Below are positions 35,443-44,367 of a DNA stretch of 64,000 bases, piece after piece. The stretch spans positions 1 through 64,000 of the forward strand of contig NZ_AUUA01000013.1 of the NCBI RefSeq assembly GCF_000439085.1, written 5' to 3'. Below the pieces are notes generated by a model. That model was not told the origin of the DNA and ran no database searches. It worked only from the letters and a program-made list of their open reading frames with translations. The first letter of the stretch is position 1. Each line of letters opens with the position of its first letter. A program made the position numbers and the translations under genes. The stretch is from Leminorella grimontii ATCC 33999 = DSM 5078. Lineage in GTDB: Bacteria; Pseudomonadota; Gammaproteobacteria; Enterobacterales; Enterobacteriaceae.

Positions 35443-36549
35443 ATGTACAAAGGCGTGCGTTACTTACTTATGGCTCTGATTTTTTGTGCGTCAGCGGCCA
35501 CGGCGGGCGAATGGCCTAAAGAGCTGGTGGATGTTTCCGGTCAGAAGGTCGTGCTAAAGCAAAAGCCGCAGAGAGTGATACTGGCGTCGGGCTACAGCCT
35601 GCTGGCGTTTTCATTTGTACATGAGGACCCGACGGCCGTGCTGGTTGGCTGGGGCAGCGAGCTTAAAAGGTTTGATGAAGCGACCTATAAGCTTTTTCTG
35701 AAGACTTTTCCAAAGCTGGCTGCGCTGAAAACCATCGGTAGCGGAAGCGGCGATGAGCTTTCGCTGGAGACGCTTCTTTCTTTAACGCCGGACCTGGTGA
35801 TATTTGAAGCTTGGCAGGTGCCGCGCTCTAAGTCGCTTATCGAGCTGCTGCAAAAGAGCAAGATACCGGTTGCCGTTATCGACTACTATCAGGAGCCGAT
35901 GAAAAATACCGTTCCGTCGACCCGTCTTTTAGGGCAGCTGCTGGACAGAGAAGAGAAGGCTGAGGCGGTCATCGATTTTTATCAGCAGCACATGGCGAGG
36001 CTTACCGAGCGGCTAAACGACAAAAATCTGTCCCATCCGCGAGTGCTGCTGCACGCCTATCCCGGCGTATGGGACTGCTGCTGGAGCAGCGGAGCCGGCG
36101 GACTTGGCGAATATATTTCCCTGTTTAAAGGGGAAAATATCGGCGCTGACAAATTTCCAACCGCCAACGGCGGGCTACTGAGTCTGGAATACGTGATTAA
36201 AAAAGATCCGCAGGTGTACATCGCCACCGGCCATTCGGCGGTAGACCCCAACAAAGCTCTGCCGATGGGAACAAGCGTAGATCCGGCGCTAAGCCAGCGG
36301 CAGCTGAAAGCGCTGGTAGAGCAAAAGGGTATTAGCACCTTTGACGCGGTCAAAAACGGCAGAGTGCACGGTTTTTGGAACTATTTTACCGGTTCGCCTT
36401 TTAACGTCGTGGGGGCTGAGGTAATGGCCAAGTGGATACAGCCTCAGCTTTATCAGGATGTCGATCCGCAAAAAACGATGGATGAGATGAATCAGCGTTT
36501 TCTTCCGGTTCCTTTAACGGGAACCTATTGGACTACTTTACAGAGATAG
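35443..36549 (+). CDS. Periplasmic iron-siderophore (BtuF/FepB-fold) binding protein
   Basis: A 368-residue class III substrate-binding protein. Signal peptide about 1-21 (cleavage ATA/GEW), then VDVSGQKVVLKQKPQRVILASG, LSLETLLSLTPDLVIFEAW and the C-terminal lobe with NGRVHGFWNYFTGSPFN. I use the ATG at 35443, which opens the signal peptide; AAGG is about 12 bases upstream, a long spacing. It diverges from the receptor and is followed after 4 bp by an FMN-binding protein gene. No permease or ATPase gene is adjacent, so it must borrow an inner-membrane importer encoded elsewhere. Haem or a metal chelate is an alternative ligand. Confidence 0.85.
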   Translation: MYKGVRYLLMALIFCASAATAGEWPKELVDVSGQKVVLKQKPQRVILASGYSLLAFSFVHEDPTAVLVGWGSELKRFDEATYKLFLKTFPKLAALKTIGSGSGDELSLETLLSLTPDLVIFEAWQVPRSKSLIELLQKSKIPVAVIDYYQEPMKNTVPSTRLLGQLLDREEKAEAVIDFYQQHMARLTERLNDKNLSHPRVLLHAYPGVWDCCWSSGAGGLGEYISLFKGENIGADKFPTANGGLLSLEYVIKKDPQVYIATGHSAVDPNKALPMGTSVDPALSQRQLKALVEQKGISTFDAVKNGRVHGFWNYFTGSPFNVVGAEVMAKWIQPQLYQDVDPQKTMDEMNQRFLPVPLTGTYWTTLQR

Positions 36550-36553
36550 CGTT

Positions 36554-37129
36554 ATGTATATTCGACCCGAACATCTGGTGGCGTCTAAAGAGCAGCTGCG
36601 CGAGCACTATGCCATGCCGAACGACATCGTAATTAAAAAGCAGCTGGACTTTCTGGCGCCCTACGGCGCGAAAATGATCTCGCTGTCGCCCTTTATGGTG
36701 CTGGCGACGGTAGGGGAAAAGGGCGTTGACGTTTCGCCAAAGGGCGGTGTGCCCGGGTTTGTTAAAACGGTCGGCGAAAAGACGCTGCTTATCCCTGACT
36801 ATGCGGGAAACAATCGTCTGGACGGCCTGCAGAACATCATTGATAACCCGCAGGTAGGCCTGACGTTCTTCGTTCCTGGCGTGAGCGAAGCTTTCCGCGT
36901 CAACGGTAAGGCGCGGCTGTCGCTTGATCCGTCGCTGAGCGATTTTTTTAGCGAAACCGGTAAGAAGGTGAAGTGCACCATCGTCGTTGAGGTTGAAGAG
37001 GCCTTTATTCACTGCGGTCAGGCCGTTTCGCTGGCAAAGCTGTGGGAAAGCGAAAGCCAGAGTAATAAAGACAAGGCGCCGCTGCTGAAGGATATTATCG
37101 ACTTTCACCAAAACAGGATGTCGGATTAA
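36554..37129 (+). CDS. Pyridoxamine 5'-phosphate oxidase-like FMN-binding split-barrel protein
   Basis: A 191-residue flavin-binding split-barrel protein. The typical core is MISLSPFMVLATVGEKGVDVSPKGGVPGFVK, followed by IPDYAGNNRLDGLQNIIDNPQVGLTFFVPG and FRVNGKARLSLDP. It starts 4 bp after the binding-protein gene, so the two are probably co-transcribed from the Fur-flanked promoter. Family members reduce or oxidise varied substrates. Here a role in reductive iron release from a siderophore or in haem handling is a hypothesis from context only. Confidence 0.82.
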   Translation: MYIRPEHLVASKEQLREHYAMPNDIVIKKQLDFLAPYGAKMISLSPFMVLATVGEKGVDVSPKGGVPGFVKTVGEKTLLIPDYAGNNRLDGLQNIIDNPQVGLTFFVPGVSEAFRVNGKARLSLDPSLSDFFSETGKKVKCTIVVEVEEAFIHCGQAVSLAKLWESESQSNKDKAPLLKDIIDFHQNRMSD

Positions 37130-37133
37130 AAAA

Positions 37134-37160
37134 GAAAGGTCGGAGCATTCCGACCTTTTC
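37134..37160. terminator. Bidirectional terminator between the FMN-protein gene and mutS
   Basis: AAAGGTCGGA/TCCGACCTTT with a GCAT loop, flanked by A-rich sequence on one side and TTTTC on the other, between convergent genes. Confidence 0.9.
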
Positions 37161-37185
37161 TGTATTTACTGCATTACCGCTTGCG

Positions 37186-39747
37186 CTACAGCATCCCCTT
37201 CAGGCGATAGATCCACTCCAGCGCCTGCTTGGGCGAAAGCGCGTCGGGGTCGAGCGCTTCCAGCGCTTCCACGACCGGCGGCGCTTCTTCTTCAACCGTC
37301 AGCAGCGCCATTTGAGCGCCTTCGGTCGAGCCGTTGGCCGCGCTGGCGGACAGGCTCTCCAGCTCTTTAAGCTTTTGGCGCGCCCGCTTGATGACGTCGC
37401 GCGGCACGCCGGCCAGCGCCGCCACCGCCAGGCCGTAGCTTTTGCTGGCCGCGCCGGGCTGAACGCAGTGCATAAAGGCGATGGTGTCCCCGTGCTCAAC
37501 GGCATCCAAATGAACGTTTTCCACGCCTTCCATACGTTCGGGCAGGGTCGTCAGCTCAAAGTAGTGGGTGGCGAACAGCGTCATGGCTTTAATTTTATTT
37601 GCCAGACTTTCCGCACAGCTCCATGCCAGCGACAGGCCGTCGTAGGTTGAGGTGCCGCGGCCGATTTCGTCCATCAGGATAAGGCTTTGCTCGGTGGCGT
37701 TATGCAATATATTGGCCGTTTCCGTCATTTCCACCATGAAGGTTGAGCGACCCGACGCTAGGTCGTCCGCCGCGCCGATGCGGGTGAAGATGCGGTCTAC
37801 CGGGCCTATGGTCGCGCTTTCCGCCGGCACGAAGCTGCCGATGTGCGCCATCAGCACGATAAGCGCCGCCTGGCGCATGTAGGTGCTTTTACCGCCCATG
37901 TTGGGGCCGGTAACGATAAGCATCCTGCGCTGAGGGGAGAGCTGCAGCGGGTTGGCGATGAAGGGCTCGCTGATAACCTGCTCCACTACCGGGTGACGAC
38001 CGGCGGCGATTTGGATCCCCGGCCGGTCTGAAAGCGTCGGACAAACGTAGTTCAGCGCGTAGGCCCGCTCTGCCAGGCTGCTGAGCACGTCTAACTCGGC
38101 CAGCGCCGCGGCGCTTTGTTGTAGCGTCTCAAGATGAGGCAACAGAAGGTCGAACAGCTCGTCGTACAGGCCTTTTTCCAGCGCCAGCGACTTCCCTTTT
38201 GAGGTAAGAACCTTGTCTTCGTACTCTTTCAGCTCGGGGATAATGTAGCGCTCGGCGTTCTTCAGCGTCTGCCTGCGAACGTAGTTTATCGGCACCAGGT
38301 GGCTTTGGCCGCGGCTGACCTGAATGTAATAGCCGTGAACCGCGTTAAAGCCGACCTTGAGGGTATCGAGGCCGAGCTTTTCTCGCTCGCGAACCTCCAG
38401 CCTGTCGAGATAATCGGTCGCACCGTCCGCCAAAGCGCGCCATTCATCAAGCTCTGCATTGTAGCCGGGAGCGATGACGCCGCCGTCGCGAATAAGCACC
38501 GGCGGAGACTCAATAATGGCTCGCTCCAGCAGGTCCTTAAGTTCGTCAAACTCACCTATTTGCTGCTTAAGCGACAGCACTGCCTGGCTTGCTAGCGGTG
38601 CAAGCAGGGCGTGAATGTCGGGCAGTTGCTGGAAAGCGTTACGCATGCGGGCGAGATCGCGAGGGCGCGCGGTGCGAAGGGCCAGGCGGGCCAGAATGCG
38701 TTCCAAGTCGCCGATGCTGCGAAGGTATGGCTGAATATCGGTGTAAACGCCCTGTAGTTCCGTAATCGCGGTTTGGCGGTTTCGCAATACGGCATGATTT
38801 CGGGTTGGCGCATGGATCCAGCGCTTGAGCATCCGACTGCCCATCGGCGTTACCGTACGATCGAGAATGGCCGCCAGCGTATTTTCGCTCCCGCCGGACA
38901 GGTTCTGCGTCAGCTCAAGATTGCGACGCGTTGCGGCATCGAGAATGATGCCGTCCTGCTGGCGTTCCAGCGTCAGGCTGCGAATATGGGGCAGCGCGGT
39001 TCTCTGGGTGTCTTTTACATACTGCAGCAGGCAGCCCGCGGCGCGCAGGGCATGGGCCGATTTTTCAACGCCGAATCCGTTGAGATCCTTTGTGCCAAAC
39101 TGCAGGTTAAGCTGCTGGCGGGCGGTATCGATTTCAAATTCCCACATTGGCCTTCTGCGAAGGCCGCGACGGTTCTCGATAAGATCCATCGCTTCGAGGT
39201 TTTCCGGATAGAGCAGCTCCGCGGGATTCGTTCGCTGCAGCTCTGCCGCCATGGTTTCTTTATCAGCCGGTTCCGCGACCTGAAAGCGGCCGGAGCTGAT
39301 GTCCAACGTTGCATAACCAAAGCGGGCTCCTTCCTGCCAAATGGCCGCCAGCAGGTTGTCCTGCCGTTCCTGAAGCAGAGCCTCGTCGCTGACCGTGCCC
39401 GGCGTTACGATGCGAACGACTTTACGCTCTACCGGGCCTTTGCTGGTGGCCGGATCGCCGATTTGTTCGCATATCGCCACGGATTCGCCAAGCTGAACCA
39501 GCTTCGCTAAATAGTTTTCCACCGCATGGTGGGGAACGCCCGCCATGGGGATTGGCTCTCCGGCGGAGGCGCCGCGCTTGGTCAGTGAAATGTCCAGCAG
39601 CTGGGACGCCCGCTTGGCGTCGTCGTAAAACAGTTCATAAAAGTCGCCCATGCGGTAAAACAGCAGGATCTGGGGATGCTGTGCCTTTAGCTTAAGGTAC
39701 TGCTGCATCATGGGGGTATGGGCGTCTAAATTTGTCTTCTCATTCAT
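37186..39747 (-). CDS. mutS: DNA mismatch repair protein MutS
   Basis: An 853-residue protein, the same length as E. coli MutS. The mismatch-reading F36-x-E38 is in MGDFYELF; connector, core/lever and clamp domains follow. The ATPase domain carries Walker [10 protein letters not shown], Walker [14 protein letters not shown] and the ATHYFEL switch. The C-terminal [12 protein letters not shown] is the tetramerisation tail. There is no clear Shine-Dalgarno before the ATG at 39747, so translation may be weak. It is convergent with the siderophore genes in the known variable rpoS-mutS interval. Confidence 0.98.
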   Translation of the reverse strand: MNEKTNLDAHTPMMQQYLKLKAQHPQILLFYRMGDFYELFYDDAKRASQLLDISLTKRGASAGEPIPMAGVPHHAVENYLAKLVQLGESVAICEQIGDPATSKGPVERKVVRIVTPGTVSDEALLQERQDNLLAAIWQEGARFGYATLDISSGRFQVAEPADKETMAAELQRTNPAELLYPENLEAMDLIENRRGLRRRPMWEFEIDTARQQLNLQFGTKDLNGFGVEKSAHALRAAGCLLQYVKDTQRTALPHIRSLTLERQQDGIILDAATRRNLELTQNLSGGSENTLAAILDRTVTPMGSRMLKRWIHAPTRNHAVLRNRQTAITELQGVYTDIQPYLRSIGDLERILARLALRTARPRDLARMRNAFQQLPDIHALLAPLASQAVLSLKQQIGEFDELKDLLERAIIESPPVLIRDGGVIAPGYNAELDEWRALADGATDYLDRLEVREREKLGLDTLKVGFNAVHGYYIQVSRGQSHLVPINYVRRQTLKNAERYIIPELKEYEDKVLTSKGKSLALEKGLYDELFDLLLPHLETLQQSAAALAELDVLSSLAERAYALNYVCPTLSDRPGIQIAAGRHPVVEQVISEPFIANPLQLSPQRRMLIVTGPNMGGKSTYMRQAALIVLMAHIGSFVPAESATIGPVDRIFTRIGAADDLASGRSTFMVEMTETANILHNATEQSLILMDEIGRGTSTYDGLSLAWSCAESLANKIKAMTLFATHYFELTTLPERMEGVENVHLDAVEHGDTIAFMHCVQPGAASKSYGLAVAALAGVPRDVIKRARQKLKELESLSASAANGSTEGAQMALLTVEEEAPPVVEALEALDPDALSPKQALEWIYRLKGML

Positions 39748-40055
39748 AGAGGTAGTCTTGTTAATCCCTTGAATTCAGCGGTTGGCGCGAGGCGATCTAT
39801 TCGGCTCCCGGCGGTTGCGATAAACGCAGTATAAATATATGGACGATACCGTAGGCCATACGCGAGGCCGTGGCAAGCGGCGACGGCCGGATAATGGCCA
39901 AATGGTAAAGAAGGTTATGATAAAACAAGGAAACGTGGCAATAAATTAAAAAGTGCGGCGAAGAAAAAGCGAGTGGTAAAAGTGGAAGGCGTTTCTAACC
40001 ATCGGTATGTCGCTTGATATGAGATGGCCCGCATTTTGTGAATCAGGCGCGCAGG
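39748..40055. other. Intergenic region between mutS and the GlxA-type regulator, 308 bp
   Basis: Holds the mutS promoter on the minus strand and the end of the regulator transcript. I see no gene and no strong terminator. The part at 39900-39980 is purine-rich on the plus strand (many AAG/GAA repeats). Confidence 0.4.
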
Positions 40056-41012
40056 CTAAAGCGCCTTTCCCCGAAAGGCGCGACGCCAGTCGCTGGGGCT
40101 TATGCGATAGCGCGCCTTAAAACGCTGTCGAAACGATATCGGCGACTGAAAGCCAACGGCCTGAGCGACGCTTTCTATTGACTGATTGGCCGATTCCAGC
40201 AGCTCCTGAGCGCGCTGAAGGCGTTCCGTCTCCAGCCACTCGCCCACTGACATGCCGGTCGCCTGATTAAACTGGCGGGTAAACGTTCTGCGGCTCATCA
40301 TAACGCGTTTGGCCAAGGCATCGAGACTGTGGGGCTGCTGCAGATTCTTTCTCAAGAACGCCAGTAAAGTATTGATGCGCACGTCTTTGGTTGAGAGCGG
40401 AAGCGGGCGATCGATAAACTGAGCCTGTCCGCCTTCCCTGTGGGGAGGGACGACCATTCGTCTGGCGATACGGTTGGCGATAGCGCTTCCATAGCGTTCT
40501 CGGACGATATAGAGGCAGCAGTCAAGTCCGGCGGCCGTTCCCGCCGAAGTGATTAACCCATCGTCGTTGACGTAGAGCGCATTGGTGTCCAGCCGTACAT
40601 CGGGAAAACGCTGGCAAAAATCCTGCTCATATTCCCAATGGGTCGCGGCGCGTCGGTGGGCCAACAGGCCCGCATAGGCGAGAACGTAGGTGCCCAGGCA
40701 TAGCCCGACAATCGAGGTCCCTCGGTCGCGCGCCTTAATCAGCGCATCGAGTAGCGCCTGAGCTGGCTTTTCTTCTGGGTGAGGCCAAAAGGGAATGACG
40801 ATCGTATCGGCTTTTTCCAATGCCTCAAGCCCGTGTTCCGCCGTCAGCGTAAGTCCCATCGTGGAGCGAACCGGTCCGGGGGCCTGAGCGCAAATGAGAA
40901 GGTTGTACAACTTTTGGTCTGGCAGGATGCTGCCAAAAATAGTACAAGGCACGGAAAAGTGAAAAGGGCTAAAGCCGTCGGTAGCGACGACGGCAACGGA
41001 CGGCACGGACAT
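40056..41012 (-). CDS. GlxA/FtrA-type AraC-family regulator with DJ-1/PfpI domain
   Basis: A 318-residue two-domain regulator. Residues 1-185 form a DJ-1/PfpI class I amidotransferase-like domain with a nucleophile-elbow Cys (C105 in GLCLGTY). Residues 215-315 are the AraC DNA-binding domain (LAKRVMMSRRTFTRQFNQATG and VAQAVGFQSPISFRQRFKARYRISPSDWRR). The ligand is unknown. It follows a metallo-hydrolase gene by 29 bp on the same strand, so the pair is probably one operon. Whether it activates that operon is inference. Confidence 0.87.
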   Translation of the reverse strand: MSVPSVAVVATDGFSPFHFSVPCTIFGSILPDQKLYNLLICAQAPGPVRSTMGLTLTAEHGLEALEKADTIVIPFWPHPEEKPAQALLDALIKARDRGTSIVGLCLGTYVLAYAGLLAHRRAATHWEYEQDFCQRFPDVRLDTNALYVNDDGLITSAGTAAGLDCCLYIVRERYGSAIANRIARRMVVPPHREGGQAQFIDRPLPLSTKDVRINTLLAFLRKNLQQPHSLDALAKRVMMSRRTFTRQFNQATGMSVGEWLETERLQRAQELLESANQSIESVAQAVGFQSPISFRQRFKARYRISPSDWRRAFRGKAL

Positions 41013-41041
41013 ACGGGCTCCCGAAAATAAGCGTAAGCAGC

Positions 41042-41818
41042 CTACAGTGTACAGGATCCGCCGTCTTCAGGAATAAGCAGGCGGTGGCTAAAGCCTTTTT
41101 TGAGGGCAAATTGACGCAGTTCGGTTCTGGAAAGCGCGCAGTGATTGATAGCTTCCATATGCGTTGCAATCAGCGTGGCGTTTGGCGACGCTTGATGAAC
41201 GCGAAAAACGTCCTCTGCTCCCATAATAATCGCGCCAAAGCGGTCGACCTGCGCAAATCCGGCGTTCAGAACGACGGCCTGAGGAGCGTGTTCTGATAGC
41301 GCGTTGGCGACGTGCTGGTTCCAAACGGTATCGCCAGCGACGTACAGCGTTTTTTCCCGAGAGTGCTTAAAGACGATCCCGCAAACTTCGCCCAAGCGCT
41401 TCACCATATCCGCATTGGCATAGGCTTCATTGCTTCCATGCTGCCCGGAAGTTTTGACCAACATAACGCCTTCATATTCGGTACGGTTCGATAACACCTC
41501 CACATGGCGAAATCCCGCAGCCCGAACGATCTCCGCATCTCCTTCATTTTGGGTGAAGATCGGTTTATCTTTCGGCAGCGCCTGCGCCGCCGCATCGTCC
41601 CAGTGGTCGGGATGAGTATGGGTGACGATAACCGCATCGACGTCAACGATTTGCGCTATAGGCATTGGAAGCGCAACGAGCGGATTGCGCAGATGAGCGT
41701 TAAGCGTACCGGTAAAGCCAGGATAAGCGCCTTTATCCGCCAGCATCGGGTCGATAAGAAAGCGTTTACCGCCGTATTCCAGCCTTATGGTGGCGTTGCG
41801 TATTTGGGTGAGGTTCAT
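41042..41818 (-). CDS. Metallo-beta-lactamase-fold hydrolase
   Basis: A 258-residue MBL-fold protein of the UlaG-like broad group. Metal ligands H67, H69, D71, H72 (HTHPDHWD), with later SGQHG and AGDTVW motifs. No signal peptide. It precedes a GlxA-type regulator gene by 29 bp. The pair lies between mutS and pncC and is absent there in E. coli, so it is accessory. The substrate is unknown; a lactone or small metabolite is a guess from family range. Confidence 0.82.
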   Translation of the reverse strand: MNLTQIRNATIRLEYGGKRFLIDPMLADKGAYPGFTGTLNAHLRNPLVALPMPIAQIVDVDAVIVTHTHPDHWDDAAAQALPKDKPIFTQNEGDAEIVRAAGFRHVEVLSNRTEYEGVMLVKTSGQHGSNEAYANADMVKRLGEVCGIVFKHSREKTLYVAGDTVWNQHVANALSEHAPQAVVLNAGFAQVDRFGAIIMGAEDVFRVHQASPNATLIATHMEAINHCALSRTELRQFALKKGFSHRLLIPEDGGSCTL

Positions 41819-42079
41819 TAGGGGCTCCTGTTGTTATTAAGCGTTACGACACATAAAGACAGTGTAAAGCGAGCGCACTCAACGGAATGAGTGGCCTGAT
41901 GGCCAAATTAAGATGGAATTGGGCCAAGAGTGAACTTATTGATAAAAGAAGGCGCTGGGGCTGAATCTGGAACATATTCCCCATTCCCTTAGAAAGTCGT
42001 TTGATTTCGGCGCGCTTCTTTTTTATGTTTAGCGGCAGAATTTTGGCGATACCGTAAAGTAAACGTGAGGATGTGGCCC

Positions 42080-42565
42080 GTGGACGAGCAAATCTGCCAG
42101 TTGAGTAAAACCGTAGGGGAGAGGCTGAAGGCTAGAGGATGGTCGATAACCTGCGCGGAGTCCTGCACTGGAGGGTTGGTCGCCGCCTATCTGACGGAAA
42201 TCGCCGGCAGCTCGGCCTACTTTGAACGCGGTTTTGTCACCTACAGCAATCAGGCTAAGCAAGAACTGCTGGAGGTAAGCGCGACTACGCTGGAAAACCA
42301 CGGCGCCGTCAGTGCGCAAACGGTGATTGAAATGGCGAAAGGCGCGCTGAAGGCGGCTCAGGCCGAGGTGGCGCTTTCCATCAGCGGCATTGCCGGGCCG
42401 GATGGCGGAACGGAGCAGAAACCGGTGGGCACAGTTTGGTTTGGCTGGACAAGCAAAGACGGGCTTGTATTGAGTGAAGTTCGCCAGTTTGACGGCGATC
42501 GTCACTGCGTTCGCCAGCAGGCGGCGCGGCACGCGCTGACCGTGGTGCTGGAAAAATTTCTTTAA
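42080..42565 (+). CDS. pncC: Nicotinamide-nucleotide amidohydrolase (CinA C-terminal domain protein)
   Basis: A 161-residue stand-alone CinA C-terminal domain that deamidates NMN to nicotinate mononucleotide, recycling the product of DNA ligase. Motifs: TCAESCTGGLVAAYLTEIAGSS, FVTYSNQAKQELL and SGIAGPDGGTEQKPVGTVW. I choose GTG 42080 because GAGG at 42067-42070 is 9 bases away and the N terminus aligns with E. coli PncC; ATG 42071 abuts the same GAGG with no spacing. It precedes recA, as in E. coli. Confidence 0.92.
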   Translation: MDEQICQLSKTVGERLKARGWSITCAESCTGGLVAAYLTEIAGSSAYFERGFVTYSNQAKQELLEVSATTLENHGAVSAQTVIEMAKGALKAAQAEVALSISGIAGPDGGTEQKPVGTVWFGWTSKDGLVLSEVRQFDGDRHCVRQQAARHALTVVLEKFL

Positions 42566-42571
42566 ATTGTC

Positions 42572-42599
42572 TTGATACTGTATGACTATACAGTATAAT
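42572..42599 (+). promoter_or_regulatory. recA promoter with LexA operator
   Basis: -35 TTGATA (42572-42577), 16-bp spacer, -10 TATAAT (42594-42599), as in E. coli recA. The spacer is occupied by the LexA box CTGT-ATGACTAT-ACAG (42578-42593), so repressor binding must block the polymerase. Confidence 0.95.
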
Positions 42600-42667
42600 G
42601 ATTTCATCAACGGCGCAAAGGCGCCTTATAAATTTATGACCCTGTTTGAAAATCGTGGAGCCGTATA

Positions 42668-43717
42668 ATGGATGACAATAAGCAAAGAGCACTTGCCGCT
42701 GCCTTAGGGCAAATCGAGAAGCAGTTTGGTAAAGGTTCAATCATGCGTTTGGGGGATACTCAGGCGCTTGACGTCGAGTCCATTTCAACCGGCTCCCTGA
42801 GTCTGGACATTGCGCTCGGCATTGGCGGCCTGCCTATGGGCCGGGTTGTTGAAATCTTCGGGCCGGAATCTTCCGGTAAAACCACGCTGACCCTGTCCGT
42901 TATCGCTCAGGCGCAGAAAGAGGGAAAAACCTGTGCGTTCATCGATGCCGAACACGCGCTCGATCCTGTCTATGCCGCCAAGCTGGGCGTTCAGGTTGAC
43001 GATCTGCTGATTTCTCAGCCGGATACCGGTGAGCAGGCGCTGGAAATTTGCGACGCTCTGGTTCGCTCCGGCGCGGTTGACGTCATCATCATCGACTCCG
43101 TAGCGGCGCTGACGCCGAAGGCCGAGATTGAAGGCGAGATGGGCGATTCGCACGTAGGTTTGCAGGCTCGCCTGATGTCCCAGGCGCTGCGTAAGCTGAC
43201 CGGCAACATCAAGAACGCCAAGTGTCTGGTTATCTTTATCAACCAAATTCGTATGAAGATCGGCGTCATGTTCGGTAACCCCGAAACGACGACCGGCGGT
43301 AACGCGCTGAAGTTCTATTCTTCCGTTCGCCTGGACATTCGCCGCGTTGGCGCAATCAAAGACGGTGAAGAGGTTGTTGGTAACGAAACTCGCGTGAAGG
43401 TAGTGAAAAACAAAATTTCTGCGCCGTTTCGTCAGGCTGACTTCCAGATCCTTTACGGTGCGGGAATTTCAAAAGAGAGCGAGCTTATCGATCTGGGCGT
43501 GAAGCACAAGCTGGTCGATAAATCAGGCGCCTGGTATTCCTATAATGGCGACAAGATTGGTCAGGGTAAGGCTAATTCAATGAAGTTCCTGCAGGAAAAC
43601 CCTGCAATTTCTTCCGAACTGGAAAAACGCCTACGCGAGCTGCTTTTGACAAACAATCCCGTTATTTCTGCATCGGAAGACGAGGATTCAGAAATGCCGG
43701 AAGGCGAAGAGTTTTAA
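42668..43717 (+). CDS. recA: Recombinase RecA
   Basis: A 349-residue recombinase and SOS co-protease. Walker [10 protein letters not shown], Walker [11 protein letters not shown], loop L1 [10 protein letters not shown], loop L2 with [25 protein letters not shown] and an acidic C-terminal tail ([14 protein letters not shown]). It is expressed from the LexA-controlled promoter upstream. recX follows after 36 bp, in which a 5-bp hairpin (GTCGG/CCGAC) may attenuate read-through. Confidence 0.99.
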   Translation: MDDNKQRALAAALGQIEKQFGKGSIMRLGDTQALDVESISTGSLSLDIALGIGGLPMGRVVEIFGPESSGKTTLTLSVIAQAQKEGKTCAFIDAEHALDPVYAAKLGVQVDDLLISQPDTGEQALEICDALVRSGAVDVIIIDSVAALTPKAEIEGEMGDSHVGLQARLMSQALRKLTGNIKNAKCLVIFINQIRMKIGVMFGNPETTTGGNALKFYSSVRLDIRRVGAIKDGEEVVGNETRVKVVKNKISAPFRQADFQILYGAGISKESELIDLGVKHKLVDKSGAWYSYNGDKIGQGKANSMKFLQENPAISSELEKRLRELLLTNNPVISASEDEDSEMPEGEEF

Positions 43718-43753
43718 TGTCGGTTTGCCGACCTTAATCGGAATTAGCCGTTC

Positions 43754-44227
43754 ATGAACTCACTGTTATCCCGCGCTATGCGGATATTATCCCAGCGGGA
43801 TTACAGTGAGGCTGAGATGCGTCGTAAGCTTCTTACGGCGCATTCTTCTTTTCGGGGGCGAGAAGAACAGGAACCGGTCTCCGCCGACGACGTCAATAGC
43901 GTCATCGAATACTGTCGCCAGCACGGCTGGCTTAACGACACAGGCTATGCGCAAAAGTTTGTTGAAAGCCGAAGCAGAAAAGGATACGGCCCCCAGCGTA
44001 TTCAGTTTGAAATGCAGCAGAAGGGCATTTCACAGGAGGAAGCCTCGGCCGCATTGGCTTCCTGTGATATAGACTGGTTTGAAATAGCCAGAGACGTCGC
44101 CACAAAAAAAGTGGGAAGAAGGATGCCGACGGACTGGAAAGAAAAGGCCAAGCTGCAGCGCCATCTTGCTCAACGGGGATTTCGTCAGGATGAGATCCGC
44201 GCCGTTTTCAGCGATTCTGAATATTAA
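43754..44227 (+). CDS. recX: RecA regulatory protein RecX
   Basis: A 157-residue three-helix-repeat protein that inhibits RecA filament extension. Recognisable: LLSRAMRILSQRDYSEAEMRRKL, YCRQHGWLNDTGYAQKFVESRSRKGYGPQRI and LAQRGFRQDEIRAV. It is located directly after recA and co-directional, probably a low-level read-through product of the SOS promoter. Confidence 0.94.
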   Translation: MNSLLSRAMRILSQRDYSEAEMRRKLLTAHSSFRGREEQEPVSADDVNSVIEYCRQHGWLNDTGYAQKFVESRSRKGYGPQRIQFEMQQKGISQEEASAALASCDIDWFEIARDVATKKVGRRMPTDWKEKAKLQRHLAQRGFRQDEIRAVFSDSEY

Positions 44228-44367
44228 CGCCTCTGCTGATTTACTTCCCTCTCAAGAAATTTTATCTTATGCCTACTTTTTTAAAGCGTAAGCCGGTCGT
44301 TTTTTCCAACTCAATATTCAGTTACGTACCGCCTTCATTCTATCGATAGCCAGATATTGGAATTTAT

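Noticed and set aside
38773-39510. 245-residue open frame antisense to mutS
   Set aside because: Shadow of the conserved mutS reading frame.
39748-40055. Possible small RNA or gene in the mutS upstream gap
   Set aside because: No hairpin with a T-run, no consensus promoter pair and no credible short frame.
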